Positions 1 through 5,257 of a stretch of 5,257 bases of DNA are shown one piece after another. This DNA comes from Methanobacterium sp. (lineage in GTDB: Archaea > Methanobacteriota > Methanobacteria > Methanobacteriales > Methanobacteriaceae). The translations under genes and the position numbers were made by a program. The stretch spans positions 1 through 5,257 of the forward strand of contig WASR01000251.1 in NCBI GenBank assembly GCA_009712615.1. Direction: 5' to 3'. The notes beneath the pieces are model-generated. The model saw nothing but the letters and a program-made list of their open reading frames with translations, was not told the origin of the DNA and searched no databases. How positions within the stretch are numbered: the first letter of the stretch is position 1; every line of letters begins with the position of its first letter.

Positions 1-2
1 GG

Positions 3-1079
3 CTACACCATCGATTGACACTTGCTTACACAGTGCCCATAAGAATTGCCATGATGATTGAAGATGGTGTTGTGGACTACGTAGATGCAGCAGATGTATC
101 CACATCTAAAATCAAGAAATATGCATCGGGTTTTGCAAGTAAAGGAATTTTCAGTGGAATACCTCGAAGTTTGCCCAACAGAAACGTGATCAGATGGTTC
201 GCTGTAAACGAGTTTCTAAAGAAGAAGTATGGAAAAAATCTGAAATTTCACATCATTCCGGAACACAAGATCAAGGGTGACAAAATTTCTGGAAGGATGA
301 TACGAAGAGAAATTCTCGAGAACAATATGAAAATTCCCGAGGAAGTGCAGGAGTTACTACCAGATTCTACAGTAAGAATCCTCGAAAAAGAAATTAAAAA
401 GGGAACCATCCCTGGAAAACGGAACATACGCGATTTAACCAAACGTTTAAACACATATTCCAGGGCAAATTTGAATAATATGGCACACATGAATGCTGAT
501 GCTGTGAATTCAATTGTTGCTGGACGAAGTTATAGAAATGAAGATCAGATATGGGCATCATTCAGGATGGCAGGTTACGGTCCAGTACTTACAAGGTTAG
601 CTGCGAGTGCAGTTGAAATGAACGTAACAAGGCAAGAAGTTTATGATCTAATCAAAAACTATGAAGATAAAGGCATCATCCCTCCAGATATGACTGTTGA
701 TCAAGTTATACAAAGAGCATGGTACGTGTCATCAATGTCTAGTAAAGGACATTCAGCTTCTGAGGCCCATAAAAAATTTAGGAGCGGAGTAAAATCTTCA
801 CAGAAACGTGTGAAATATTTTGATGCTGGAATGCACCTCAGAAGTTTTGAAACAGAATCTCTTAAAGATGACATGGATGCCCTTTTCTATGTGGATAAAA
901 ATGAAAGGCTCTGTTGTGAAATTAGAGCCGAAGATCGTAAAATAAAAAGTCCTTTACGACTTCCTGCCCACCATGTAACCTACCTCAGACTTTTGATTGA
1001 TTCCCACTTCATACCTATAACCGGAAAATTGGTAAAGAAACCTGAAGGGTGGAGAGTTAGAATATCTGTTGGGGATTAA
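3..1079 (+). CDS. HIGH-superfamily nucleotidyltransferase-like protein, 5'-truncated by the window edge
   Basis: The reading frame is open to the left edge, so the true start is probably upstream. Possible in-window starts are TTG at 15 and ATG at 51, neither with a visible SD. Numbering from TTG 15, residues 91-97 read ISGRMIR. This resembles the ISSTxIR/ISGTxIR nucleotide-binding motif near the C-terminal end of HIGH-superfamily nucleotidyltransferase domains (NMN adenylyltransferase, TmcAL-like and cytidyltransferase-related proteins). The expected N-terminal HxGH motif is absent, which fits truncation, since it normally lies about 100 residues earlier. About 250 residues follow the motif. 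They are mostly charged and helical in appearance, with a more beta-like end at about 290-354, and recall the archaeal 'cytidyltransferase-related C-terminal region'. Substrate and reaction are unknown; tRNA or cofactor chemistry are both possible for this superfamily. The coding frame is certain, the family assignment moderate. Confidence 0.72.
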   Translation, partial: LHHRLTLAYTVPIRIAMMIEDGVVDYVDAADVSTSKIKKYASGFASKGIFSGIPRSLPNRNVIRWFAVNEFLKKKYGKNLKFHIIPEHKIKGDKISGRMIRREILENNMKIPEEVQELLPDSTVRILEKEIKKGTIPGKRNIRDLTKRLNTYSRANLNNMAHMNADAVNSIVAGRSYRNEDQIWASFRMAGYGPVLTRLAASAVEMNVTRQEVYDLIKNYEDKGIIPPDMTVDQVIQRAWYVSSMSSKGHSASEAHKKFRSGVKSSQKRVKYFDAGMHLRSFETESLKDDMDALFYVDKNERLCCEIRAEDRKIKSPLRLPAHHVTYLRLLIDSHFIPITGKLVKKPEGWRVRISVGD

Positions 1080-1088
1080 AACTCAACA

Positions 1089-1096
1089 TTTTTTTT
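1089..1096 (+). terminator. Oligo-T terminator of the nucleotidyltransferase-like gene
   Basis: An eight-T run on the + strand begins 10 bases after the TAA stop at 1077-1079. Archaeal RNA polymerase terminates at such U-rich tracts without needing a hairpin. A second six-T run at 1147-1152 could act as backup. The next gene is on the opposite strand and converges, so a stop is expected here. Confidence 0.6.
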
Positions 1097-1122
1097 AAAA
1101 TCGTATTCACAGGGTTAAATAT

Positions 1123-1144
1123 AAAAAAATAGGAATTGCCTATT
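1123..1144 (-). terminator. Hairpin plus T-tract terminator of the MATE gene
   Basis: Read on the - strand just past the exporter's stop codon, a perfect 6-bp stem (AATAGG at 1144-1139 pairing with CCTATT at 1133-1128, five-base loop) runs straight into a seven-T tract (complement of 1129-1123). Stem plus T-tract is a classic intrinsic-terminator layout, and in archaea the T-tract alone may suffice. Together with the + strand T-run at 1089-1096 it insulates two converging genes only 76 bp apart. Confidence 0.6.
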
Positions 1145-1155
1145 AATTTTTTAAA

Positions 1156-2583
1156 TTAATTAATGGCTTCTTCAGGAGATTTATCATTTTTATAACTTTT
1201 TATCAGACCCCTGATGTATCTTAAAGCCCATAGATAACCAATTAAACATCCTATGGCTCCTCCCAATATAATTCCCCACCATATTCCATACACTCCAAAT
1301 TTCAGTACTATACCTAGTAAGTATGAGAATATCAGTATGAATATCAGTTCTCTTAGAGCTGTGAGTATAAGGGAGGTTAAGCCCTTACCCATTCCCTGGA
1401 ATACTGAACTTGCTGAGATACCCATAGGTACAGTTATTAAAAACAGGCACATCACTTGTAGAAATGCTGCGATTGAAGGCGCTAAAAAAGAACTTTGGGC
1501 AGAGTATGAGAATATGGTCGCAATACTCGATGCAAATATAAAAATTCCCACTGAAAGTACTGTTGCGATTGCTACAGCGAGTTTTACAGAGTAGTTTAAT
1601 GCTGTTAATACGTTATTATATCTTCTTGCACCATAAGCTGCACCTGCCACCGTGATTGCAGCAGTACCTATTCCTATTGGAGGAATCATCGCTATCATCA
1701 CAACTCTCCATCCTGCTGTGTAAACAGCCACTGCTTCTGTTCCACCTGCAAAGACCAGCATCATGTTGACAAAAATTCCTAGGAGGGACATAACAAAAAA
1801 TTCAGCACTTGCAGGTATTCCTACAGATAGAATATTTTTTACAACATTCCAACTAGCTTTGAAATCTTTTTTAGATAATGATACATAGGTATCCTTTTTC
1901 AGAAGAAGCCAGTACAGAATAATGGCTGCAGATATGGCTGATGATATCACCGTTGCCCAAGCTGCTCCTGCCACTCCAAATCCAAAGTAGTAGATGAATA
2001 TAGGATCCAGTACAATGTTCAAGGTTGCTGTGGCCATCATGGCGTACATGGGCCGTTTCACATCCCCTTCTGCCCTGAGTATTCCAGATGCAACATTTGC
2101 AACTATCATAAATATCAACCCGCCAAAGACTATTTCCCCATACTGCATAGCCAGATCAAAGGCCGGCCCCACCCCCATTATCCTAAGAATGCCTGGTAGG
2201 ATCATTAGGAGAACTAAGGTGAGGAGTAAGGATATTGTAAAGGCTAGAATGAGTGAATGTATTGCTGCATTGTCTGATCCTCTCTTGTTATCAGCACCAA
2301 TACATCTTGAAATCAATGAATTAGCACCGGCACCAAGACCATTGCCCAACCCAACAACCATCATAAAAAGTGGTGAAACAAAACCCAGTGCTGCCAGGGC
2401 ATTTGGCCCTAACCCTGCAACCCATATACTATCGGCCAAGTTATAAGCCATCATTAGTACCATTGAAAGTATCATTGGAACAGATAGCGTCCTTATTGCC
2501 CTTTTAGGATCTCCTGTTATCATTTCTACCCTTTGATCTGCTCCAGATTTCGAAGCTTCCATGTTTGTATCACTCGTACTCAT
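1156..2583 (-). CDS. MATE family efflux transporter (475 aa)
   Basis: This is a multidrug and toxin extrusion protein of the cytoplasmic membrane, expected to export organic cations or other small molecules in exchange for Na+ or H+. The whole protein is hydrophobic with about twelve membrane helices in two related halves; the second begins near the GIPASAEFF stretch. From the chosen start, residues 24-30 are GDPKRAI and 47-59 carry the YNLADSIW..G signature. Asp51, Asn189, Asp193 and Thr212 lie at positions matching Asp41, Asn180, Asp184 and Thr202, the cation site of Pyrococcus MATE; Pro36 matches its Pro26. The frame is open to an ATG at 2652, which would add 23 residues, but that ATG has no SD. 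The ATG at 2583 has GGAG ten bases upstream and gives a more usual length. It stands alone, converging with the gene to its left. The substrate cannot be told from sequence. Confidence 0.93.
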   Translation of the reverse strand: MSTSDTNMEASKSGADQRVEMITGDPKRAIRTLSVPMILSMVLMMAYNLADSIWVAGLGPNALAALGFVSPLFMMVVGLGNGLGAGANSLISRCIGADNKRGSDNAAIHSLILAFTISLLLTLVLLMILPGILRIMGVGPAFDLAMQYGEIVFGGLIFMIVANVASGILRAEGDVKRPMYAMMATATLNIVLDPIFIYYFGFGVAGAAWATVISSAISAAIILYWLLLKKDTYVSLSKKDFKASWNVVKNILSVGIPASAEFFVMSLLGIFVNMMLVFAGGTEAVAVYTAGWRVVMIAMIPPIGIGTAAITVAGAAYGARRYNNVLTALNYSVKLAVAIATVLSVGIFIFASSIATIFSYSAQSSFLAPSIAAFLQVMCLFLITVPMGISASSVFQGMGKGLTSLILTALRELIFILIFSYLLGIVLKFGVYGIWWGIILGGAIGCLIGYLWALRYIRGLIKSYKNDKSPEEAIN

Positions 2584-2660
2584 CTGATTAATTCTCCATT
2601 TTCTAACATATTTCAACTTAAATTCTAAATTGTTGTGTAAACTCCTGTGCATGATTTGTT

Positions 2661-2670
2661 GTTTTTAAAT
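2661..2670 (-). promoter_or_regulatory. Candidate proximal TATA box for the MATE gene
   Basis: On the - strand this reads ATTTAAAAAC, a weak TATA-like element. Transcription about 25 bases downstream would begin near 2640. That is inside the longest possible reading frame but about 55 bases before the ATG at 2583, which would independently favour the shorter protein. The element is AT-rich and could be chance. Confidence 0.3.
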
Positions 2671-2724
2671 GAATTTGAAACCCAAAATGAAGAGAAAATT
2701 TCCGATCGTTCCAATCTTAACTTC

Positions 2725-2738
2725 GTGAATTTATTCAC
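2725..2738. promoter_or_regulatory. Operator-like inverted repeat beside a distal TATA-like element
   Basis: GTGAAT-TT-ATTCAC is a perfect 6-bp inverted repeat with a two-base centre. Read toward the MATE gene, it lies immediately downstream of an AT-rich tract (2741-2760, - strand TTTAATTAAAAAG) that could be a distal TATA box, so it would cover the predicted start site near 2727. That is where archaeal repressors of the winged-helix type often bind. No regulator gene is in the window, and the link is inferred from position only. Confidence 0.3.
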
Positions 2739-2841
2739 TTTAAAACTTTTTAATTAAATAATATGTGCAACTCTTATTCAAATATTAGTATTTAATAACA
2801 AAAAAATTCTATCAATCCTCTATCCATGAATAGAGTAATAG

Positions 2842-2855
2842 ATTTTGATCAAAAT
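2842..2855. repeat. Perfect 14-bp palindrome ATTTTGATCAAAAT
   Basis: The sequence equals its own reverse complement with no spacer, centred on GATC. Its symmetry suits a dimeric DNA-binding protein, but no start codon of a confident gene lies close enough to say which gene it would control. Chance palindromes are commoner in AT-rich DNA. Confidence 0.35.
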
Positions 2856-2913
2856 TCATTTGAGGCCCTGAAATCAAGGAAGGATAATCCAGAAATTTTT
2901 TTTAAATCGGGAT

Positions 2914-2952
2914 GAAGGAGTTCTTGTGGAAATATTTACAGTAACTCCCTTC
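2914..2952. repeat. Imperfect hairpin 3' of the 63-residue gene
   Basis: GAAGGAGTT (2914-2922) pairs with AACTCCCTTC (2943-2952) over nine base pairs with one bulged C and a 20-base loop. On the - strand it lies 35 bases beyond the stop of the 63-residue gene, so it would fall in that gene's 3' untranslated region if transcription passes the weak five-T tract at 2968-2964. It is not followed by a T-run on the - strand, so it is not a standard terminator hairpin; an mRNA-end or small-RNA structure is possible. Confidence 0.35.
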
Positions 2953-2986
2953 AAATTGTCCTGAAAAACTTGCTAATTTAAATAAT

Positions 2987-3178
2987 TCAGTCTCTAATTT
3001 CGACTTCAGGACATGACCAATCTTTACAAAAACTCATAACCATTATTCCACTGTCAGTACTGATGTATATTCTCCAACAATTGTTATCATATGGTTTAAA
3101 CTCTATTTCAAGGACTTTTTTACCAACAAGTTCATTTAGGGCTTCATTACACTCTTGAGCATGTTCTTCAAACTTCAT
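2987..3178 (-). CDS. Small cysteine-containing protein of unknown function (63 aa)
   Basis: No family is recognised. It is a soluble, acidic 63-residue protein without signal peptide or membrane segment. The first 20 residues look helical and charged (KFEEHAQECNEALNELVGKK). The rest appears to alternate beta strands, including RIYISTDSG and IMVMSF, with a conserved-looking tail FCKDWSCPEVEIRD. Cysteines are at 10, 34, 51 and 56; the last two, CxxxxC beside a Trp and a Pro, could hold a metal or form a disulfide, though four scattered cysteines do not make a standard zinc-ribbon pattern. The gene is very likely real: a full GGAGG (3185-3189) lies six bases before the ATG and a strong TATA box lies further upstream. 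It is transcribed apart from the dehydrogenase 97 bp upstream. Confidence 0.8.
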   Translation of the reverse strand: MKFEEHAQECNEALNELVGKKVLEIEFKPYDNNCWRIYISTDSGIMVMSFCKDWSCPEVEIRD

Positions 3179-3184
3179 GGAAAT

Positions 3185-3242
3185 CCTCCAAATTTATAAA
3201 TTAATATTTACTTTGGTTTTTCAATGAATTAAATTTATATAT
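3185..3242 (-). promoter_or_regulatory. Promoter and SD of the 63-residue protein gene
   Basis: On the - strand, TATATAAATT (3242-3233) is the best TATA box in the window. Transcription about 25 bases on would begin near 3208-3210 and leave a leader of about 30 bases ending in GGAGG (3189-3185). The leader contains the perfect 12-bp palindrome AATTTATAAATT (3191-3202), which could be an operator or simply reflect AT richness. Confidence 0.6.
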
Positions 3243-3275
3243 GCATCCCAGTTCAATCGTATGAAATCACAATAT

Positions 3276-4103
3276 TCATTCCCTGTTTAAAAGTTTAAAC
3301 ACATCAGTATAATTATTTGGCCGTTTAGATGGTTTTTCTATGGTTTCTGTAAGGTTCTTAAAAAATTTTGAGGTTGCCTGTGCCATGAGAGGGTTCTGGT
3401 ATTTTGACAAAAATTCAACAACTTCATCCATCTCTTCGGCCCTGCGTTTTGCATGTACCGATGCTGAAACTATTCTTGAATTTGTAGATTCAACAAAATC
3501 TCCAGTTTCAGTTTCTGAGATGCATTCTAGAACCTCTTCATGAATGCCTAATTTGTATGCATGATACAAAGATTCGTACAAGAGCGCTGAAACTCCCTTT
3601 GTATAAGCACTTCTAAGGAGTTTGATTGTTGAAGCATCCCCAGCTTCCTTACCTACCAAAGTAATATTCATACCATACTGATTTAAATTTAGAATTTCTT
3701 CTGCTGATCTCCCTGAAGCAATAATTTTAACATTCAATCCATTCCTTTTAACTGATCCTATTATTGCAGCATCAACAGTTCTGCCATTCATTATTTTACT
3801 AAGAGCAGTTTTAACTGTGCTGGGAGATACATTATTAATATCAACATATATTCCATTAGAATGATTACCAACAGTTTTTGCCACTTCAACTGCCATTGAA
3901 GGTACAACAGACGAAAATAATATGTCTGATTTTTCTGCAAGTTCCCTATGGCTGTTACACAATTTCACACCAGAATTAACGGCATTATCTACAGTCCTAG
4001 GACTTCTCCCCTTTAGGCATGTGTAAACATCCAAACCATTTTCTTTGAGTCCCGATGAAAATGTTGTTGCCACCTCTCCAAATCCCAGAAACCCTATCTG
4101 CAT
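3276..4103 (-). CDS. 6-phosphogluconate dehydrogenase-like NAD(P)-binding oxidoreductase, DUF1932 type (275 aa)
   Basis: This is a predicted cytosolic dehydrogenase of the beta-hydroxyacid dehydrogenase superfamily. Residues 1-150 are a Rossmann domain opening with GFLGFGEVA (GxGxxA at 7-12). Arg33-Ser34, after the second strand, is where an Arg commonly signals NADP(H) preference. DINNVSPST (88-96) matches the active-site loop after the fourth strand. Residues 155-161, GDASTIK, align with the GxGxxxK catalytic motif, so Lys161 is the likely catalytic lysine; the second Gly is Ala, and the usual Asn four residues later is Ser165. The all-helical C-terminus (KLLRSAYTKGVSALLYESLYHAYKLG region) matches DUF1932. 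The substrate is unknown; a hydroxyacid or sugar acid is expected. The start is well fixed: GGTGA lies four bases before the ATG. The gene is 52 bp behind the CcdA gene with no terminator between. Confidence 0.88.
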   Translation of the reverse strand: MQIGFLGFGEVATTFSSGLKENGLDVYTCLKGRSPRTVDNAVNSGVKLCNSHRELAEKSDILFSSVVPSMAVEVAKTVGNHSNGIYVDINNVSPSTVKTALSKIMNGRTVDAAIIGSVKRNGLNVKIIASGRSAEEILNLNQYGMNITLVGKEAGDASTIKLLRSAYTKGVSALLYESLYHAYKLGIHEEVLECISETETGDFVESTNSRIVSASVHAKRRAEEMDEVVEFLSKYQNPLMAQATSKFFKNLTETIEKPSKRPNNYTDVFKLLNRE

Positions 4104-4153
4104 AGTATCACCTTGAAAATCCTTTCATCCAAATTTGTCAATTTTATGATATT

Positions 4154-4162
4154 CTTTATAAG
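4154..4162 (-). promoter_or_regulatory. TATA-like element for the dehydrogenase gene, overlapping the CcdA stop codon
   Basis: On the - strand this reads CTTATAAAG, with the TAA stop of the CcdA gene (4158-4156) inside it. A start about 25 bases downstream, near 4130, leaves a leader of some 25-30 bases with GGTGA before the ATG at 4103. The dehydrogenase may thus be expressed on its own as well as by read-through. Confidence 0.45.
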
Positions 4163-4764
4163 TACCCTGTTAATAAGTAGATCCCTGCAATGATTATCAT
4201 AGCACCTGAAAACATTCTAATTGAAGAGTAATGTTTCATAAATCTCTCAATATTTATTCTAGATATTAACAGTGCGAGGATAAAAATTGAAAAACTGAAT
4301 CCCAATGAGTACAGTATCATATTTGAAACACTGTAAAACCAGTTACCTGTTGATGCGCTGTAAGCTGCAACTGCAACGATGTATGGACCATAGCATGGAG
4401 ACCACGCTACACATGTTAAAATACCCGCAATCAACGATTCAAATCGTTTATTTTCATGTTTTAATCTGTATGAAAAGTTGAACGTGTTTTTGTTCAGCAT
4501 GAAAACTATCCCCATCAAAATAATCAAGATTGCCGCTGCAATCCTGAAATAAAATAGGTAATGAGCTATTGCAAGTGTGAAAATTCCAGTTAACAGGGTT
4601 ATTACTGCAAATACCAGAAAAAATCCTGTTGTGAAAAATAATATTTCATTGTAATCCCTTTTTAAGAGTGAATGGCCCACAATTATTGGAATAAGGGGAA
4701 TTACACAGGGAGATACCACAGAAAGAACTCCTGCACTGAATGACGCTAAATAACCAAGATCCAT
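4156..4764 (-). CDS. ccdA: CcdA/DsbD-beta family thiol-disulfide transmembrane protein (202 aa)
   Basis: This integral membrane protein is expected to pass electrons from cytosolic thioredoxin across the membrane through a cysteine pair. About six helices are visible, near 5-28, 40-62, 66-90, 108-133, 140-165 and 178-200, with the usual inverted-repeat arrangement. Each half carries the family's cysteine-proline signature: SPCVIPLIP (Cys20) in helix 1 and SPCYGP (Cys123) in helix 4; a third cysteine, Cys117, is also in helix 4. Length fits stand-alone CcdA rather than full DsbD. The neighbouring thioredoxin-like gene supplies the missing outer domain. Only 7 bases separate the two genes and the SD (AGGTGA) starts within the partner's TAG stop, so translation is probably coupled. 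Methanogens of this type are not known to make c-type cytochromes, so a general outward thiol-reduction role is likelier than cytochrome maturation. Confidence 0.92.
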   Translation of the reverse strand: MDLGYLASFSAGVLSVVSPCVIPLIPIIVGHSLLKRDYNEILFFTTGFFLVFAVITLLTGIFTLAIAHYLFYFRIAAAILIILMGIVFMLNKNTFNFSYRLKHENKRFESLIAGILTCVAWSPCYGPYIVAVAAYSASTGNWFYSVSNMILYSLGFSFSIFILALLISRINIERFMKHYSSIRMFSGAMIIIAGIYLLTGYL

Positions 4765-4774
4765 GTTTCACCTA
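4765..4774 (-). promoter_or_regulatory. Stop codon/SD overlap coupling thioredoxin and CcdA genes
   Basis: On the - strand TAGGTGAAAC precedes the ATG at 4764-4762. The first three bases are the stop codon of the thioredoxin-like gene, and AGGTGA within the same bases is the SD of the CcdA gene. A ribosome ending one gene covers the start site of the next, which favours matched production of both proteins. Confidence 0.75.
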
Positions 4775-5221
4775 GAGTATGTTTAACAATTCAGATGGTG
4801 TTTGATAACCTTCAACTCTTTTAATTTCATTACCATTGGAATCCATTATTATGAGTGTGGGTAATCCATAAACACCGTACTTGGATGCGAGATCGGGATT
4901 TTGATCCACATTCACCTTCACTGCCACGTACTTCTGTGCAATTACTTCCTCTACCTTCCCATTTGGATAGGTTTTTTCATCAAGTTGTTTGCAGTATCCA
5001 CACCAGTCAGCATAGAAATCCACGAATATCAGTTTATTCGATTTTTGGGCTGTGCTAATTGCAGAGTCTAAATTATAATTCCATTGAATTGCAGGCGGAT
5101 TATTTTGGCCAGAGTTCTGTGTTTGAGATGTTTTTTCCAGATTAGTCACAGTAAATATTATTAAAACTCCTACAATCACAATTGCTAGGATTATTAACAT
5201 CTTCTGATTGAAAGTTGGCAT
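4772..5221 (-). CDS. Membrane-anchored thioredoxin-like protein (149 aa)
   Basis: This is a thioredoxin-fold thiol oxidoreductase held on the outer face of the membrane. Residues 8-26 are one hydrophobic helix after Lys7, so the N-terminus is inside and the domain outside; no lipobox cysteine follows, so it is an anchor rather than a lipoprotein signal. A Gln/Asn/Ser-rich linker spans about 30-44. The thioredoxin domain covers about 46-149, with the active site ADWCGYC (Cys74, Cys77) after the strand LIFVDFYA, the pattern VNVDQNPDLASKYGV, and the cis-proline loop GLPT (Pro121). The sequence resembles the C-terminal domain of DsbD. It probably receives electrons from the CcdA-type protein encoded directly downstream. 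The ATG at 5221 has GGAG eight bases upstream (5230-5233). A second, out-of-frame SD/ATG lies 22 bases earlier. The promoter is beyond the window. Confidence 0.9.
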   Translation of the reverse strand: MPTFNQKMLIILAIVIVGVLIIFTVTNLEKTSQTQNSGQNNPPAIQWNYNLDSAISTAQKSNKLIFVDFYADWCGYCKQLDEKTYPNGKVEEVIAQKYVAVKVNVDQNPDLASKYGVYGLPTLIIMDSNGNEIKRVEGYQTPSELLNIL

Positions 5222-5243
5222 GAATACTGCTCCTTTCCTTCAT
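5142..5243 (-). other. Short upstream reading frame overlapping the thioredoxin gene start
   Basis: On the - strand GGAG (5253-5250) stands six bases before an ATG at 5243-5241, an ideal spacing. That ATG opens a 33-residue frame ending at TAA 5144-5142, in a different frame from the thioredoxin-like protein and overlapping its first 27 codons. The peptide (starting MKERSSIHANF) resembles no known protein. It may be a leader frame that tunes initiation at 5221, or chance from purine-rich DNA. Confidence 0.25.
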
Positions 5244-5257
5244 TTTTATCTCCTTTT

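Larger units (their letters stand above)
2826..2964 (+). pseudogene. Possible small gene broken by a frameshift in a T8 tract
   Basis: From ATG 2826 a 29-codon frame ends at TGA 2913-2915. If one T of the eight-T run at 2896-2903 is skipped, reading passes into another open frame to TGA 2962-2964, giving a 45-residue peptide. The downstream part reads well as protein: NRDEGVLVEIFTVTPFKLS. No SD precedes the ATG and no family is recognised. The frame is also crossed by the palindrome at 2842-2855 and the hairpin at 2914-2952, so this may be non-coding DNA that happens to read well. A homopolymer sequencing error is an equally simple explanation of the shift. Confidence 0.2.
2584..2986. other. 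Gene-poor spacer with several inverted repeats
   Basis: This stretch of about 400 bp between two - strand genes has no convincing intact gene. It holds the exporter's probable promoter region, a GTGAAT/ATTCAC repeat (2725-2738), a 6-bp stem CTCTAT/ATAGAG with a six-base loop (2818-2835), a perfect 14-bp palindrome ATTTTGATCAAAAT (2842-2855) and a longer imperfect hairpin (2914-2952). T-tracts on the - strand, five T at 2968-2964 and seven T at 2806-2800, may end transcription of the 63-residue gene. A possible broken small + strand gene (2826-2964) is listed separately. No tRNA or recognisable structured RNA was seen. Confidence 0.6.

Noticed and set aside
248..490. Open - strand frame of 80 codons
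   Set aside because: It is antisense to the nucleotidyltransferase-like gene, including its ISGRMIR motif, with no SD or family resemblance.
1253..1594. Open + strand frame of 113 codons
   Set aside because: It is antisense to the MATE coding sequence; its Ile/Pro-rich translation is the mirror of hydrophobic codons in that gene, and it has no SD.
1994..2446. Open + strand frame of 150 codons
   Set aside because: It lies wholly antisense within the MATE gene, whose sense-strand motifs are unmistakable over the same bases.
2896..2904. T-rich stretch resembling a programmed -1 frameshift site
   Set aside because: A -1 shift leads directly to a TAA at 2903-2905; only a +1 shift joins the two open frames, so the classic slippery mechanism does not apply.
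2584..2986. Search for CRISPR repeats, tRNA or an insertion-sequence remnant in the spacer
   Set aside because: No regularly spaced direct repeats, no cloverleaf-like arrangement or T-loop sequence, and no transposase-like peptide were found; the inverted repeats are short and unrelated to each other.
3340..3543. Open + strand frame of 67 codons
   Set aside because: It is antisense to the DUF1932 domain of the dehydrogenase, which accounts for this sequence.
4855..5058. Open + strand frame of 67 codons
   Set aside because: It is antisense to the thioredoxin domain and its WCGYC active site; its His/Arg-rich translation looks non-native.

Overview
The window most resembles a hydrogenotrophic methanogen of the Methanobacteriales, such as Methanobacterium. 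The DNA is AT-rich. Several genes follow strong GGAGG/GGTGA-type Shine-Dalgarno (SD) sites, TATA-box-like elements lie at archaeal spacing upstream of genes, and genes end in oligo-T tracts. The proteins (an archaeal-type HIGH-superfamily nucleotidyltransferase-like protein, a MATE exporter, a DUF1932 dehydrogenase and a CcdA-type redox membrane protein) fit that setting. This assignment is inferred from sequence style and protein impressions, not from a search.

Layout. The left end (to 1079, + strand) holds the 3' part of a gene whose N-terminus lies outside the window; it looks like a HIGH nucleotidyltransferase with a long extra C-terminal region. It converges on a MATE-family multidrug exporter (- strand), and the 76-bp gap carries a terminator signal for each strand. 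Upstream of the exporter is a gene-poor stretch of about 400 bp (2584-2986) containing several inverted repeats, promoter-like AT tracts and a possible broken small gene. All genes to the right are on the - strand: a 63-residue four-cysteine protein of unknown function with a clear promoter, a 6-phosphogluconate-dehydrogenase-like NAD(P) oxidoreductase with a DUF1932 C-terminus, a six-helix CcdA/DsbD-beta membrane protein, and a membrane-anchored thioredoxin-like protein.

Functional picture. The thioredoxin-like gene and the CcdA gene form a tight pair: the SD of the second overlaps the stop codon of the first. Together they supply the parts of a split DsbD system, in which the membrane protein carries reducing equivalents outward and the anchored thioredoxin domain receives them on the outer face. 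The dehydrogenase follows 52 bp later. It has its own TATA-like element but no terminator in front of it, so it may be partly co-transcribed. The 63-residue protein and the exporter appear to be separate units.

No tRNA, rRNA, CRISPR array, insertion sequence or attachment site was seen. The least understood items are the 63-residue cysteine protein, the structured 2584-2986 spacer, and two competing SD/ATG pairs in front of the thioredoxin gene.
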